Shown here piece by piece: positions 17,265-26,297 of a DNA stretch of 64,000 nt. Origin of the DNA: Fibrobacterota bacterium (GTDB lineage: Bacteria > Fibrobacterota > Chitinivibrionia > Chitinivibrionales > Chitinispirillaceae); assembly GCA_023412475.1 (NCBI GenBank), contig JAEYNR010000034.1:11445-75444 (forward strand), in the 5' to 3' direction. Under the pieces are notes generated by a model that did no database searches, was not told where the DNA came from, and worked only from the letters and a program-made list of their open reading frames with translations. The first letter of the stretch is position 1. Each line of letters begins with the position of its first letter. The translations under genes and the position numbers were made by a program.

Positions 17265-18029
17265 TCATGAATTCAGAGCTGAAATTATCTGTTTATGCAG
17301 AATCCCGTTAGACAGGACAATGTTTCCATTATGAGTGGATCGTATTCCGGAGATGTCTGAAAATTCCCCACCAGCTTCTTTTATGATACAAGCTGCCGCA
17401 GTGCAGTCCCACGCTTTATCCAGCAGATTTACACAGAGATCGAGTTTGCCGCTGGCGATGGCCACATATGAATAGGCATCCATGAAGCCATAGTTATAAT
17501 TCCAGGCTTTCATAAGCCTTAAGAGCCGTTCTCCTTCTAATTGATCTGCTTTTTCCAGAAAGCCAAGTGCGCTTCCGATTGCGTTATTCAGGGAATCAGT
17601 TTTGGAGACAGAGATTTTCTCTCCATTGAGAAATGCTCCTGAGTTTTTTGCTCCCCAGCAAGTGATATTCATGGCTGGCAGATGGATCACTCCGACTACA
17701 GGGTCATGGTTTTCTTCGAGTGAGATGAGCACGCTGTGGGTTGGAATGCCGCGTATAAAGGGTCTTGTTCCATCTAAAGGGTCTACAATCCAGCACCGAT
17801 TGCTGTTTCCCTCATAGCTTCCGCTTTCTTCACCCATAAATCCATCATCGGGGAAAGCTCTAAGCAGTCTTTCCCGAATGAAATTTTCACACAATTTGTC
17901 TACTTCGGTTACAGGTGAGTGGTCCTGTTTGATCTCGATAGATAAACACTTGTGCTGGAATTCGAGCTGTTTTTTTCCTGCTTTGATGGCTGTATCAAGG
18001 CCAATAGCAAGTTCGGTGTTAAAGGACAT
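17265..18029 (-). CDS. Inositol-monophosphatase-family phosphatase (HisN-like)
   Basis: This 254-residue Mg-dependent phosphatase has all the metal-site motifs of the family: GEESG (66-70), WIVDPLDGTRPFIRG (80-94) and KAWDCTAAACIIKEAGG with Asp208. The wording of the second motif (DGTRPFIRGIPTHS) is closest to the histidinol-phosphatase HisN branch, but inositol-1-phosphate or 3'-phosphoadenosine phosphate cannot be ruled out from sequence alone. No histidine genes are nearby. The ATG at 18029 is preceded by a purine-rich AAGAAAG. Confidence 0.85.
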   Translation of the reverse strand: MSFNTELAIGLDTAIKAGKKQLEFQHKCLSIEIKQDHSPVTEVDKLCENFIRERLLRAFPDDGFMGEESGSYEGNSNRCWIVDPLDGTRPFIRGIPTHSVLISLEENHDPVVGVIHLPAMNITCWGAKNSGAFLNGEKISVSKTDSLNNAIGSALGFLEKADQLEGERLLRLMKAWNYNYGFMDAYSYVAIASGKLDLCVNLLDKAWDCTAAACIIKEAGGEFSDISGIRSTHNGNIVLSNGILHKQIISALNS

Positions 18030-18233
18030 GCTTAAATCTTTCTTTATAGGGTATAATTTTTTTTAGATAGAGGAGCTCCGATGATTTTAAAATACTTTTT
18101 TGTGGTTTAATCGGCGCAGCTTTTAATTGGATGCACTTGGAATTTAATGTATAATAGGAAGTAGTGGTTGGGCTTTTTTCTGGATATCTCTTATATACTT
18201 TCCATTTGTTTAGGTTTCTCCTGAGTGACTAAT

Positions 18234-18770
18234 ATGAAATCGGATTTTTTTAAAATTGGTCCGGTCATTTTGTTTTTACTGTTTTCGTTAAAAGCAGATG
18301 CATTTCAGGAAATAGTGTTAGAGGCGATCCCACGGGTGAGTCCGCCTCAGATCATAAAAAATCGCATAATATATAGTATAGATATCGTGTTTAAATCATT
18401 TGTGCCCCAGGAGCACTGGTTGTACTATGACAGGTCTAACAAAAAACTGATTATTGATTTTTATGATGTTTCCATAAGTTCACCATCTTTGACAATCCTT
18501 GGCACCGATCTTATCAGTGATCCTGAAGTATGGAATATTGAATCATCCATGGCATTAACAGGCAAACGAGCGCAGGTGCGTTTCTCAATCAAGGATGGAT
18601 TGCACTATGAGGCATTTCGTTCATCAGATTCAACGATCTGTTTGCAATTATGGAGGTATCTTGATACTTCGATTAATAAAAGAAAAATCAGGCCAGTATT
18701 AATCATTCCGGTAATTTCTACTCTTATTGCAGCAGCAATCGCAACAATTATTCTTGTGTCCAAAAAATAA
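18234..18770 (+). CDS. Exported protein of unknown function with C-terminal membrane helix
   Basis: I do not recognise the family with certainty. The 178-residue protein starts with a signal-like helix (to about ADAFQE) and ends with a hydrophobic segment (VLIIPVISTLIAAAIATIILVSKK). The middle (about 45-150) is a beta-rich domain whose pattern WLYYDRSNKKLIIDFYDV and ISIKD-like strands recall the AMIN domain of envelope-associated proteins; this is a weak resemblance. The ATG at 18234 is preferred over a GTG three codons earlier. It stands alone upstream of ssb. Confidence 0.6.
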   Translation: MKSDFFKIGPVILFLLFSLKADAFQEIVLEAIPRVSPPQIIKNRIIYSIDIVFKSFVPQEHWLYYDRSNKKLIIDFYDVSISSPSLTILGTDLISDPEVWNIESSMALTGKRAQVRFSIKDGLHYEAFRSSDSTICLQLWRYLDTSINKRKIRPVLIIPVISTLIAAAIATIILVSKK

Positions 18771-18866
18771 TTTTTGAAGTCTTTGTTTCGACCATATTAT
18801 TTCTTGCTTTTGTTAGAGGTCTAGATCATATTCATACTACTAAATTATTTTTAAAGGGAGGGTGCT

Positions 18867-19313
18867 ATGGGGGTTAATAAAGTTATCCTGATAGGAAATT
18901 TGGGTAAGGATCCTGAGCTGCGATATACACCGGGTGGTCAGGCGGTTGCTACATTTTCTCTGGCTACAACCGAGAGATGGAATGATAAGAATGGGCAGCG
19001 ACAGGATCGTACGGAATGGCATAATATAGTGGTCTGGGGCAAGCTTGCAGAGTTGGTTAACCAGTATCTCAAGAAAGGACGCAGTGCCTATATTGAAGGG
19101 CGGATTACTACCCGATCATGGGATGATCGTGATGGGGTTAAAAAGTATCGTACAGAGATAGTGGCCAACCAGGTTCAGTTTCTTGGCAGTGCTAATTCCT
19201 CTGCTAATGATATGGAGCCATCTGTAATGGATCAGAATATTCCTGGATTTGACATGGCCCCGGTAGAACCGAGCATTGGCGGTGCTGCGGTGGATGAGGA
19301 TCTTCCATTCTAA
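18867..19313 (+). CDS. ssb: Single-stranded DNA-binding protein
   Basis: This 148-residue protein has the OB-fold of SSB (MGVNKVILIGNLGKDPELRYTPGG, then TEWHNIVVWGKLAELVNQYLKKG and AYIEGRITTRSWDD) and a flexible linker ending in the acidic tip EDLPF, which contacts DNA repair and replication partners. An AAGGGAGG site lies six bases before the ATG. A strong terminator follows, so it is probably transcribed alone. Length is normal for the family. Confidence 0.97.
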   Translation: MGVNKVILIGNLGKDPELRYTPGGQAVATFSLATTERWNDKNGQRQDRTEWHNIVVWGKLAELVNQYLKKGRSAYIEGRITTRSWDDRDGVKKYRTEIVANQVQFLGSANSSANDMEPSVMDQNIPGFDMAPVEPSIGGAAVDEDLPF

Positions 19314-19326
19314 ACACTGAGAAAGT

Positions 19327-19387
19327 AAAGGTATCTGTTGTCTGGTTTTGCAGACGATTCTGGATACCTTTATTAATCGTTTTTTTT
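19327..19387 (+). terminator. Intrinsic terminator of ssb
   Basis: AAAGGTATC (19327-19335) pairs with GATACCTTT (19363-19371), with an inner TGTCTG / CAGACG stem, and eight T follow near 19380. It begins 14 bases after the ssb stop codon. Confidence 0.85.
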
Positions 19388-19414
19388 AAGCATTGAGAAA
19401 ACACCAGTTATTTC

Positions 19415-20662
19415 ATGATCTTAATTTTATTGATATTAGCCACCACCGTTTTTTTAGGAGCTTCAGCCTTTTTTTCAGCATCCGAAACTGCGCTTTTTTC
19501 TATTCCCAAAGAGCGCGTATCCTTTTTTGAGGGAAATCCTAAAAAATCCTTTCATAACGTATTTCTGTTATTACATGATGGGCAGCGAACGATGCTGCTG
19601 ATACTTCTGGGTAATACTTTTGTAAACATCACACTGACTGGTCTGATGTACTCTTTAGTTAATAGGATTATGGGAGTGCAATCACCGCTGCTGACTCTGG
19701 TAATTGCGACTTTGGTAATTGTTATATTTGGTGAATTACTGCCCAAAAATATAGCTTTAAAAAAAAATGAACTGATAGCCCCCTTTTTTTCCCCATATCT
19801 GTTTCATCTAAAAAATATTCTTAGCCCGGTTCTTACTATAACCCAAAGCACAAATCAGTTCTTTCTAAGTCGTTTCAGACAACACCTGCGAAAACCAAGC
19901 CCTTTTATCACTTTAGAAGAGTTGAAGACAGGAATTGCGGAATCTGCTAGAAATGGAGCAATCTCATCGGGTGAACAGAAGATAATTTTTGGAATTCTTA
20001 ATAAAGGAGTTCTGCCGGTTAGAAAACTGATGACCCATCGCTCGCTTTTGCAGGTAATTCCCGAGAATACGACCATAGCTTCAGCTTTAGAGAAGATGTT
20101 TGAGGCGAAACAGACCATTTTGCCGGTTAGAGATACCAGATATCACGAGCAGGTGATTGGAATGGTAAGTCTTTCCAAATTGATAAAGGCAGACAGAAAG
20201 GCTTCTGTAGGCAAAGTGATGGAACCACCAGTATGGGTTCCTGAAAGTATTGAAATTGCTGAACTGGTGAGGCTTCTTATAAATAATGACAATGACAAAG
20301 CCTGTGTGTTAGATGAATTCGGTACTTTCTGTGGTGTTTTTGCTCTTTCAACAGGTATGAATAAGTTTCTGGAAGGTATTTTTCCGATGACAGCATTACC
20401 CCAGCGCACTGCTGACATCAAAACCATGATGTTTTCCGGGGCTCAGGACATTGGACAAATCCAGGGCTGGTTACCTGAAGAATTGCAAAATTCCGATATT
20501 GAAGCCAGGACCTTGAATGGTTTGCTTACTAACTATATAGGCAAAATTCCAAAAACAGGAGATAGATTTATGATTGATGGTTGGGATTTCTATATTATAT
20601 TAGCTAATCCGACTAGAATTGAATCAGTTCTTATACGGAAGAGGAATGAAAATGAGTATTGA
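19415..20662 (+). CDS. CNNM/CBS-domain membrane protein (CorC/HlyC family)
   Basis: This 415-residue protein has an N-terminal DUF21/CNNM membrane domain (about 1-150, opening ILATTVFLGASAFFSASETALFS and later FGELLPKNIALKKN), a CBS pair (about 200-320; MTHRSLLQVIPENTTIASALEKM, KVMEPPVWVPESIEIAELVRLL) and a C-terminal CorC/HlyC domain (about 340-410). Members are linked to magnesium or other cation transport; a hemolysin role is an older annotation. It has no strong ribosome site. It overlaps the next gene by 11 bases. Confidence 0.85.
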   Translation: MILILLILATTVFLGASAFFSASETALFSIPKERVSFFEGNPKKSFHNVFLLLHDGQRTMLLILLGNTFVNITLTGLMYSLVNRIMGVQSPLLTLVIATLVIVIFGELLPKNIALKKNELIAPFFSPYLFHLKNILSPVLTITQSTNQFFLSRFRQHLRKPSPFITLEELKTGIAESARNGAISSGEQKIIFGILNKGVLPVRKLMTHRSLLQVIPENTTIASALEKMFEAKQTILPVRDTRYHEQVIGMVSLSKLIKADRKASVGKVMEPPVWVPESIEIAELVRLLINNDNDKACVLDEFGTFCGVFALSTGMNKFLEGIFPMTALPQRTADIKTMMFSGAQDIGQIQGWLPEELQNSDIEARTLNGLLTNYIGKIPKTGDRFMIDGWDFYIILANPTRIESVLIRKRNENEY

Positions 20663-21311
20663 AATTTTGCTTTTAGGTATTTCTTGTTCCATGACCTTAC
20701 TGGCATACATGATTGCAATTAATGCACATGGTACCACCAGATTGAGCCTTTCGTACTTTTTGGCAACTTTGATGCTGGCTGGCAATGTCTGGGGAGTCAT
20801 TCATTATGTTAACATAGGTCAAGATGATTATAGAATGCAGGAAATGAAGCGCATGGAGGCAGAAAATCGTCTGGCGGAGGAAAAAATTCTGGAGCAGCAA
20901 AGATCTTTGAAGAATAAAGAGAAAGAGATCGGAATGGTAGCGATATTTAATCCTGTCATAGCAACCGGAACTGGACTTGCCTCTTCCATGATTAACGCAA
21001 ATTTTCAAGACGAAGCTCTGGAAGTGGATGCTCTGATTGGCAGAGCTATTGAATGTAGAAAGAAAGTAGAAAAGTTGAAGGAAGAATATCAGAACATTCA
21101 ATTTTCCAATTCTTTTCTACCAAATGCCCGCCAGGAGGTGGATTCTGCTCTTCAATTGCTGGGGGAGGCTGCGCTAACGTACAGAAGTTACTACAATGCT
21201 GAAGATACTCATCAGGAATTAACGAGAGAACGGATAGTGCGCAACAAAGCAAGACAGGCTTACCAGAAATTTAAAACTGCAAGCGATTTAATCTCTGCCT
21301 TGAAGAATTGA
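20652..21311 (+). CDS. Small membrane protein with coiled coil, unknown function
   Basis: I do not recognise a family. The 219-residue protein has two N-terminal hydrophobic segments (about 3-24 and 34-55), a long charged helix rich in Glu and Lys (about 62-105: MQEMKRMEAENRLAEEK), a Gly/Ala-rich patch (VIATGTGLASSMI) and a further helical region. The ATG at 20652 has GAAGAGG eight bases upstream and is preferred over ATGs at 20646 and earlier. It overlaps the CBS gene, so co-translation with that transporter-like protein is likely; it may be an accessory subunit (inference). Confidence 0.6.
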   Translation: MSIEILLLGISCSMTLLAYMIAINAHGTTRLSLSYFLATLMLAGNVWGVIHYVNIGQDDYRMQEMKRMEAENRLAEEKILEQQRSLKNKEKEIGMVAIFNPVIATGTGLASSMINANFQDEALEVDALIGRAIECRKKVEKLKEEYQNIQFSNSFLPNARQEVDSALQLLGEAALTYRSYYNAEDTHQELTRERIVRNKARQAYQKFKTASDLISALKN

Positions 21312-21508
21312 ATCTGCTAATTTCTATAATACTTGTTTTTATTGACTCCTTAGTTGGAAGACATTCTTGATATAGTCTGAAATTGGAATTATTTTGTAGA
21401 GCTAAAAAAAGTATGTAGATAAAGAAAAAACAGGTAATTCTAAGATAACTTATTCGAAATTATATCAGTTTTGCGTAAGTTTTAACCTGTTTTACTGAGG
21501 TGATTGCT

Positions 21509-22039
21509 ATGATTATAAATATGCAAATTCTTTCCGAAGGCCATTCCACTTTGACTGGTACAACCAATCTTGAATCTGTCAAAGCTGATCTGCCTGCTTT
21601 TTTAGAAGAAGTCTCTTATACTGCAGAGATCGATCGGATGGGGCCTACTGCCTATGTCAATATTACTTTTAAAGGAACTTTTAAACTGCAATGCTCAAGA
21701 TGCTTGAATGGTTTTCCTTTTTCGATTAACGATGAATTTAGATTGATAATTAAAGAGAGTACTGGCAATTGCAGTGTGCAGAGCGGCTCTGATGGTGTGG
21801 ATTTTTACTATGACAATCGCCATGAACAGGTCGATATCGGTCCGGTGTTCTTTGATGAGATCATGCTTTCTATTCCCTTGAAACCTCTATGTTCTGAATC
21901 TTGTGAAGGAATCGACATCGATGGTTTAACTAGTGTTTCTTTTGGGAGTGGAGAAATGCTTCAAGAGAATAAAACCATTGATCCGCGATGGGAAGCATTG
22001 AAAAAGTTAAAAAAAATAAAGAATAAAATTAATTTTTAA
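21509..22039 (+). CDS. DUF177 (YceD-like) protein
   Basis: This 176-residue protein belongs to DUF177, the family usually encoded just before rpmF. Visible marks are the central CSRCLNGF motif, the acidic stretch around DFYYDNRHEQVDIGPVFFDEIMLSIPLKPLCSESCEG, and the C-terminal DPRWEALKKLK. The paired cysteines (CSRC and CSESC) could bind zinc. Family members are thought to help 23S rRNA or ribosome assembly. The ATG at 21509 has GAGGTGA upstream. The rpmF start follows after 10 bases, so they form one operon. Confidence 0.85.
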   Translation: MIINMQILSEGHSTLTGTTNLESVKADLPAFLEEVSYTAEIDRMGPTAYVNITFKGTFKLQCSRCLNGFPFSINDEFRLIIKESTGNCSVQSGSDGVDFYYDNRHEQVDIGPVFFDEIMLSIPLKPLCSESCEGIDIDGLTSVSFGSGEMLQENKTIDPRWEALKKLKKIKNKINF

Positions 22040-22049
22040 GGGAGGTTAT

Positions 22050-22226
22050 ATGGCAGTACCAAAGAAACATCATTCCAGTGCACGACGTGACAAACGTCGA
22101 AGCCATTTGGCGCTTAAGCCATCAAAACCAGCTATTTGTTCGCACTGTAAGCAGCCAAAAACTGCTCACAGAGTTTGTAACAATTGTGGTTATTATGCAG
22201 GTGTTGAGGTTAGGCAGCCCGAATAA
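22050..22226 (+). CDS. rpmF: Ribosomal protein L32
   Basis: This 58-residue protein starts MAVPKKHHSSARRDKRRSH and carries the zinc-ribbon pairs CSHC and CNNC separated by KQPKTAHRV. Both order and length match bacterial L32, a component of the large ribosomal subunit. An AAGGGAGG site lies five bases before the ATG. It sits between DUF177 and plsX, the common bacterial arrangement that ties ribosome and fatty-acid synthesis. Confidence 0.97.
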   Translation: MAVPKKHHSSARRDKRRSHLALKPSKPAICSHCKQPKTAHRVCNNCGYYAGVEVRQPE

Positions 22227-22254
22227 TAAAGCAATATAAAACAGTTTTCATAGT

Positions 22255-23226
22255 ATGGAAGAAATCCGCCTGGCTGTTGATGTTGAAAGTGGTGACTATG
22301 GTTCAAAAGTACTCATTACAGGTTTACTGGAAGCTCGTAAACTCTGTAAGACTCCTTTTAAAGCCTGGTTGTGTGGTGATCGAAATACTATAGAAGAAAT
22401 ACTTGCTCAGACAAGCAGCAAGAATACTGCAGGACGCTTTGAGATTGTTCATTGTTCAGATACAATATCTTCTCAGGAACAACGGGCACGTGTTTGGAAG
22501 AAAAAGGCCGATTCTGCCGCAGTACGATGTATTGCATTACAGAAGGAGGGTATTGTCGATGCCTCTGTTAGTGCTGGCGACACAGCAGTTTTAATGGGGG
22601 CGGCATTATTTATTCTGGGCCGATCTGAGGGTGCAGTACGTCCTGCTCTGGCTGCATTTTTACCCACTGTGAAGCAAAAGCCGGTATTGTTACTGGATGT
22701 GGGTGCCAATCTTAATTGCAGAACAGAACATCTGGTGTCTTTTGCCCTTTTAGGGCATGATTATGTAAAACGGTATCTTCAGAAGGAATCTGCTGCTGTT
22801 GCATTGCTCAATATTGGAACAGAACCGATTAAAGGCACACGGGTAATTTGTGATGCCGGGGAGATATTGAAAAAAAAATGCATCGATTATATCGGTTTTG
22901 TCGAAGGAAACGATTTGTTGGCTGGCGAAGCAGATGTGGTGGTTTGCGATGGTTTTACAGGAAATGTTCTGCTGAAAACATGTGAAAGTTTTCATATACT
23001 AGTAAAATCAATGTTAGGTAAGAAAACTGATATTATAAAGAACCATATGGCTGCATTTGACCCTGAAAACTATGGTGCTGCACCGTTTCTGGGTATCAAG
23101 GGCACAGTGCTTAAAGCTCATGGCGGCTCTTCATCGCGTGCTATTTCCCATGCGATAATTGCTACAATCAAAGCAGTTCAGCTTGAGGCTGTATGGTCAA
23201 AAGTAGCGCGACCGAAAGGTGAATAA
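22255..23226 (+). CDS. plsX: Phosphate acyltransferase PlsX
   Basis: PlsX makes acyl-phosphate from acyl-ACP for phospholipid synthesis. The 323-residue protein carries SAGDTAVLMGAALFILGR, RPALAAFLPT, LLLDVGANLNCRTEHLVSFALLG, GTEPIKGT, GFVEGNDLL and DVVVCDGFTGNVLLKT, which are diagnostic. The N-terminal DAMGGD motif of most family members reads DVESGD here, and part of the usual N-terminal region is short. The start lacks a clear ribosome site. It lies between rpmF and fabH. Confidence 0.93.
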   Translation: MEEIRLAVDVESGDYGSKVLITGLLEARKLCKTPFKAWLCGDRNTIEEILAQTSSKNTAGRFEIVHCSDTISSQEQRARVWKKKADSAAVRCIALQKEGIVDASVSAGDTAVLMGAALFILGRSEGAVRPALAAFLPTVKQKPVLLLDVGANLNCRTEHLVSFALLGHDYVKRYLQKESAAVALLNIGTEPIKGTRVICDAGEILKKKCIDYIGFVEGNDLLAGEADVVVCDGFTGNVLLKTCESFHILVKSMLGKKTDIIKNHMAAFDPENYGAAPFLGIKGTVLKAHGGSSSRAISHAIIATIKAVQLEAVWSKVARPKGE

Positions 23227-23231
23227 AGATT

Positions 23232-24194
23232 GTGACAAAATTCAAACGTGCGCAGATTATTTCTGTCGGTACTTTTGTTCCCGATAACATTATTACTAAT
23301 AAAGATCTCGAAAAGATCGTTGATACTTCTGATGAATGGATACATCAAAGAACTGGCATTAAATGCAGACACATTGCACCTATGGATCAGCAGACAAGTG
23401 CATCTGAGTTAGGTGCCAAAGCTGCCAGACAGGCTCTGAAAAGAGCTGGAATGAGTCCTGATGATATACACGGTATAATATGTGCCACTTTTACCCCGGA
23501 TTCGTTTTTCCCTTCCACTGCCTGCAGGATGCAATCTTCACTGGGATGTAAAAATGCTTTTGCGTTCGATATAAGCGCGGCTTGTGCAGGATTTGTTTAT
23601 GCCTTGACTGTGGCTAATGGCATGATCCTTTCCGGACAAGCGGAAAATATCCTGGTGGTAGGTGCTGAGTTAATCTCCAGAACTCTTGATTGGAAAGACC
23701 GTTCAACTTGTATCTTGTTTGGGGATGGTGCCGGAGCTGTAGTATTGCAGGGTACAACTCAGCAGGAAAAGGGGATAATTTCCAGTTACCTTGTCAGCGA
23801 TGGCACTCAGGGCGATATACTTGAACTTCCTTCGTGGGGTGAAAACCGCACTATGCGAATGAAAGGAAACGAAGTTTTCAAACATGCTGTACGAAATATG
23901 GCTGAAGCATCCAATAAAGCCTTACATGCAGCAGGTCTGAAACTGGATGATGTGGATTTTCTTATACCGCATCAGGCAAATATCCGAATCATTCAGGCTG
24001 TTGCACAAAGTCTCAATATTCCATCCAGTAAAGTTGTTTCCAATCTCGAACGATATGGCAATACCTCTTCTGCCTCCATACCTATTGCACTGGAGGAGGT
24101 GTGGAACCAGGGCAATATTACCGAAGGAACCAGGGTCCTTATTACTGCACTGGGTGGTGGATTAGTGGCTGGTAGTGCTATTATTCGTTTTTAA
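23232..24194 (+). CDS. fabH: 3-oxoacyl-ACP synthase III
   Basis: FabH starts fatty-acid chains by joining acetyl-CoA (or a branched primer) to malonyl-ACP. The 320-residue thiolase-fold enzyme has catalytic Cys118 (ISAACAGFVYAL), His247 (IPHQANIRII) and Asn277 (ERYGNTSSAS). The start is GTG at 23232, five bases after the plsX stop; the ribosome site is weak. It is the third gene of the fatty-acid run and has normal length. Confidence 0.96.
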   Translation: MTKFKRAQIISVGTFVPDNIITNKDLEKIVDTSDEWIHQRTGIKCRHIAPMDQQTSASELGAKAARQALKRAGMSPDDIHGIICATFTPDSFFPSTACRMQSSLGCKNAFAFDISAACAGFVYALTVANGMILSGQAENILVVGAELISRTLDWKDRSTCILFGDGAGAVVLQGTTQQEKGIISSYLVSDGTQGDILELPSWGENRTMRMKGNEVFKHAVRNMAEASNKALHAAGLKLDDVDFLIPHQANIRIIQAVAQSLNIPSSKVVSNLERYGNTSSASIPIALEEVWNQGNITEGTRVLITALGGGLVAGSAIIRF

Positions 24195-24219
24195 AACGTT
24201 TCAATAGGCGGAGTAAGTT

Positions 24220-25137
24220 ATGAAATACACGTTTCTATATCCCGGACAGGGATCTCAGTCAGTTGGCATGGGAAAAGATCTCTATGATTCTTTCCAAATC
24301 GCCAAAGACCGTTTCAATATGGCTGACCAAATCCTTGGGCGCAACTTGAGTTCACTGATTTTTAATGGACCACTGGAGGAGTTGACAGCAACTCAGAACA
24401 CCCAACCTGCGCTATTTACAGTCGAAGCTGCAATCACCGATATCCTTGGTGAGAAAGGCATTGCTCCTGGTTTTACTGCAGGGCATTCTCTGGGGGAATA
24501 CAGTGCTCTTTATGGAGCAAAGGCTCTCTCATTTGAAGATGCTTTAAATGCTGTGGCAAAAAGGGGCGCATTGATGGCTGCTGCAGGCAAAAGCAAACCT
24601 GGAACCATGGCAGCGATAATCGGGCTTAGTAAAGAAAAAATCTCTGAGGTGCTCAGGACCGTCACTTCTGGTATTGTGGTGCCTGCAAATGAAAATACTC
24701 CAGAACAGACTGTCATTTCAGGAGAAATTCCAGCAGTCAAAGAGGCTTGCGAGAAACTCAAGGAAGCTGGTGCCAAAAGAGCCCTGCTTCTTCCGGTAAG
24801 TGGTGCTTTCCATTCACCTCTTATGCAAAGTGCGGCCGATGAATTTAAGGAAATTCTGGATTCCCTTAGCTTCTCTACGCCGATATGCCCGGTTATTACT
24901 AATGTAATCGCAAAGCCGGAAACTGATCCTCAAGTGCTTAAGGGTCTGCTGGTGAAGCAGTTGACTTCTCCGGTGCGTTGGGTTGAGTCTATGAAAGCCC
25001 TGAGCTGCTTGGATTATGGCATTTGTATTGAAACCGGGCCTGGAAATGTGCTTAAAGGATTAGCCAAAAAATGCAGTGACTCATTGAATGTTGTTCCTAG
25101 TGACACTGCTACAAACATATATTCTCTGCTAAACTAA
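24220..25137 (+). CDS. fabD: Malonyl-CoA:ACP transacylase
   Basis: FabD loads malonyl groups onto ACP. The 305-residue protein shows YPGQGSQSVGMGKDL, the nucleophile Ser90 in GHSLGEYSALY, and His198 in VSGAFHSPLM. The end (TGPGNVLKGLAKK) is typical. AGGCGGAG stands just ahead of the ATG. It sits between fabH and fabG. Confidence 0.97.
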   Translation: MKYTFLYPGQGSQSVGMGKDLYDSFQIAKDRFNMADQILGRNLSSLIFNGPLEELTATQNTQPALFTVEAAITDILGEKGIAPGFTAGHSLGEYSALYGAKALSFEDALNAVAKRGALMAAAGKSKPGTMAAIIGLSKEKISEVLRTVTSGIVVPANENTPEQTVISGEIPAVKEACEKLKEAGAKRALLLPVSGAFHSPLMQSAADEFKEILDSLSFSTPICPVITNVIAKPETDPQVLKGLLVKQLTSPVRWVESMKALSCLDYGICIETGPGNVLKGLAKKCSDSLNVVPSDTATNIYSLLN

Positions 25138-25162
25138 TTCCTGAATTTATTAATAAGGAGCT

Positions 25163-25912
25163 ATGTACGTGATTGACCTTTCTTCAAAATGTGCTCTGGT
25201 AACCGGGGCCGGACGGGGTATAGGAAAAGAGATTGCGCTTCGTCTTGCGGCATCTGGTTGTGATGTCGCTATTAGTGACCTTGATCTGGAAACTGCAAAT
25301 GAAACGGCAGCGGAAATCCAGAAACTCGGGCGTAAATCCATTGCCATTAAAGCTGATGTATCCAATTCAGCCGATGTAGAAGCAATGTTCAAGTCATTTC
25401 TGGATACCTTTGAAAAGATCGATATTCTGGTAAATAATGCTGGAATTACCAGAGATGGCTTGCTGGTCCGTATGAAGGAGAGCGATTGGGATCTGGTTTT
25501 GAATATCAACCTCAAAAGCGCATTTCTTTGCTGCAAAGAGGCTGCAAAACCGATGATGAAAGCCAGAAGCGGTAAAATTGTCAATATCGCATCTATTGTA
25601 GGTCTGATGGGTAATGCTGGGCAGGCTAATTACTCTGCATCAAAGGCTGGTTTGATCGGTTTAACAAAAACTCTGGCCAGGGAATTTGCCAGCCGTTCAA
25701 TAAATGTAAATGCTGTAGCTCCCGGTTTCATTAAAACTGCCATGACTGATAAACTCTCCGATAATGATAAACTTAAAATGACCAGTCAGATTCCCTTTCA
25801 GGTTCTGGGAACACCTCTGGATATAGCTAATGCCGTGCTTTTTTTAAGCTCTTCAATAGCCGATTATATTACCGGACAAGTTTTGACAGTTGATGGCGGA
25901 CTTGTTATGTGA
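25163..25912 (+). CDS. fabG: 3-oxoacyl-ACP reductase
   Basis: FabG is the NADPH-dependent ketoreductase of the elongation cycle. This 249-residue short-chain dehydrogenase has the cofactor motif TGAGRGIG, NNAG, and the catalytic set Asn115, Ser144 (IASIVG), Tyr157 and Lys161 (YSASK). Two starts are possible: ATG 25163 sits only two bases after AAGGAG, while GTG 25169 has an ideal eight-base spacing, so the protein may begin MIDLSSKCALVTG. It lies 25 bases past fabD. Confidence 0.96.
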   Translation: MYVIDLSSKCALVTGAGRGIGKEIALRLAASGCDVAISDLDLETANETAAEIQKLGRKSIAIKADVSNSADVEAMFKSFLDTFEKIDILVNNAGITRDGLLVRMKESDWDLVLNINLKSAFLCCKEAAKPMMKARSGKIVNIASIVGLMGNAGQANYSASKAGLIGLTKTLAREFASRSINVNAVAPGFIKTAMTDKLSDNDKLKMTSQIPFQVLGTPLDIANAVLFLSSSIADYITGQVLTVDGGLVM

Positions 25913-25975
25913 TATGACTATAAACATTTAATCTTATTTGGAAAACCTTGTATTAATTTTCGAAAGGAGTGCATT

Positions 25976-26209
25976 GTGAGCGACATGGAGAACAAAGTAA
26001 AGCAAATTATTGCAGAAAAACTTGGTGTAAGTGAAGATAAAGTTAATCCTCAGGCCGCATTTGTTGATGATCTTGGTGCTGACTCTCTGGACCAGGTTGA
26101 GTTGATTATGGCTTTTGAAGATGCTTTCGACGTCGAAATTCCCGATGAAGATGCTGAAAAACTCAAAAGTGTTAAAGATGCTCTGGATTATCTTTCTAAA
26201 AAGGTATAA
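25976..26209 (+). CDS. acpP: Acyl carrier protein
   Basis: This 77-residue acidic protein carries growing acyl chains on phosphopantetheine attached to Ser37 in the GADSLDQVEL motif. Helix I (VKQIIAEKLGV) and the rest are canonical. It starts with GTG, with GAAAGGAG at good spacing. A terminator-like hairpin follows directly, which would allow ACP mRNA to be more abundant than the downstream fabF mRNA (inference). Confidence 0.98.
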   Translation: MSDMENKVKQIIAEKLGVSEDKVNPQAAFVDDLGADSLDQVELIMAFEDAFDVEIPDEDAEKLKSVKDALDYLSKKV

Positions 26210-26217
26210 TTGTCCTT

Positions 26218-26256
26218 TCCCCCCAGCCTAAAAGCAGTGGCTGGGCGGGGTTTATT
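26218..26256 (+). terminator. Terminator-like hairpin between acpP and fabF
   Basis: CCCCCCAGCC (26219-26228) pairs with GGCTGGGCGGGG (26239-26250), with a small bulge, and is followed by TTTATT. It lies nine bases past acpP and 40 bases before fabF. The broken T run suggests partial rather than full termination. Confidence 0.65.
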
Positions 26257-26297
26257 ATACCTGATTTTTCATACTATTTTTTTTAACGGGGCTAATA

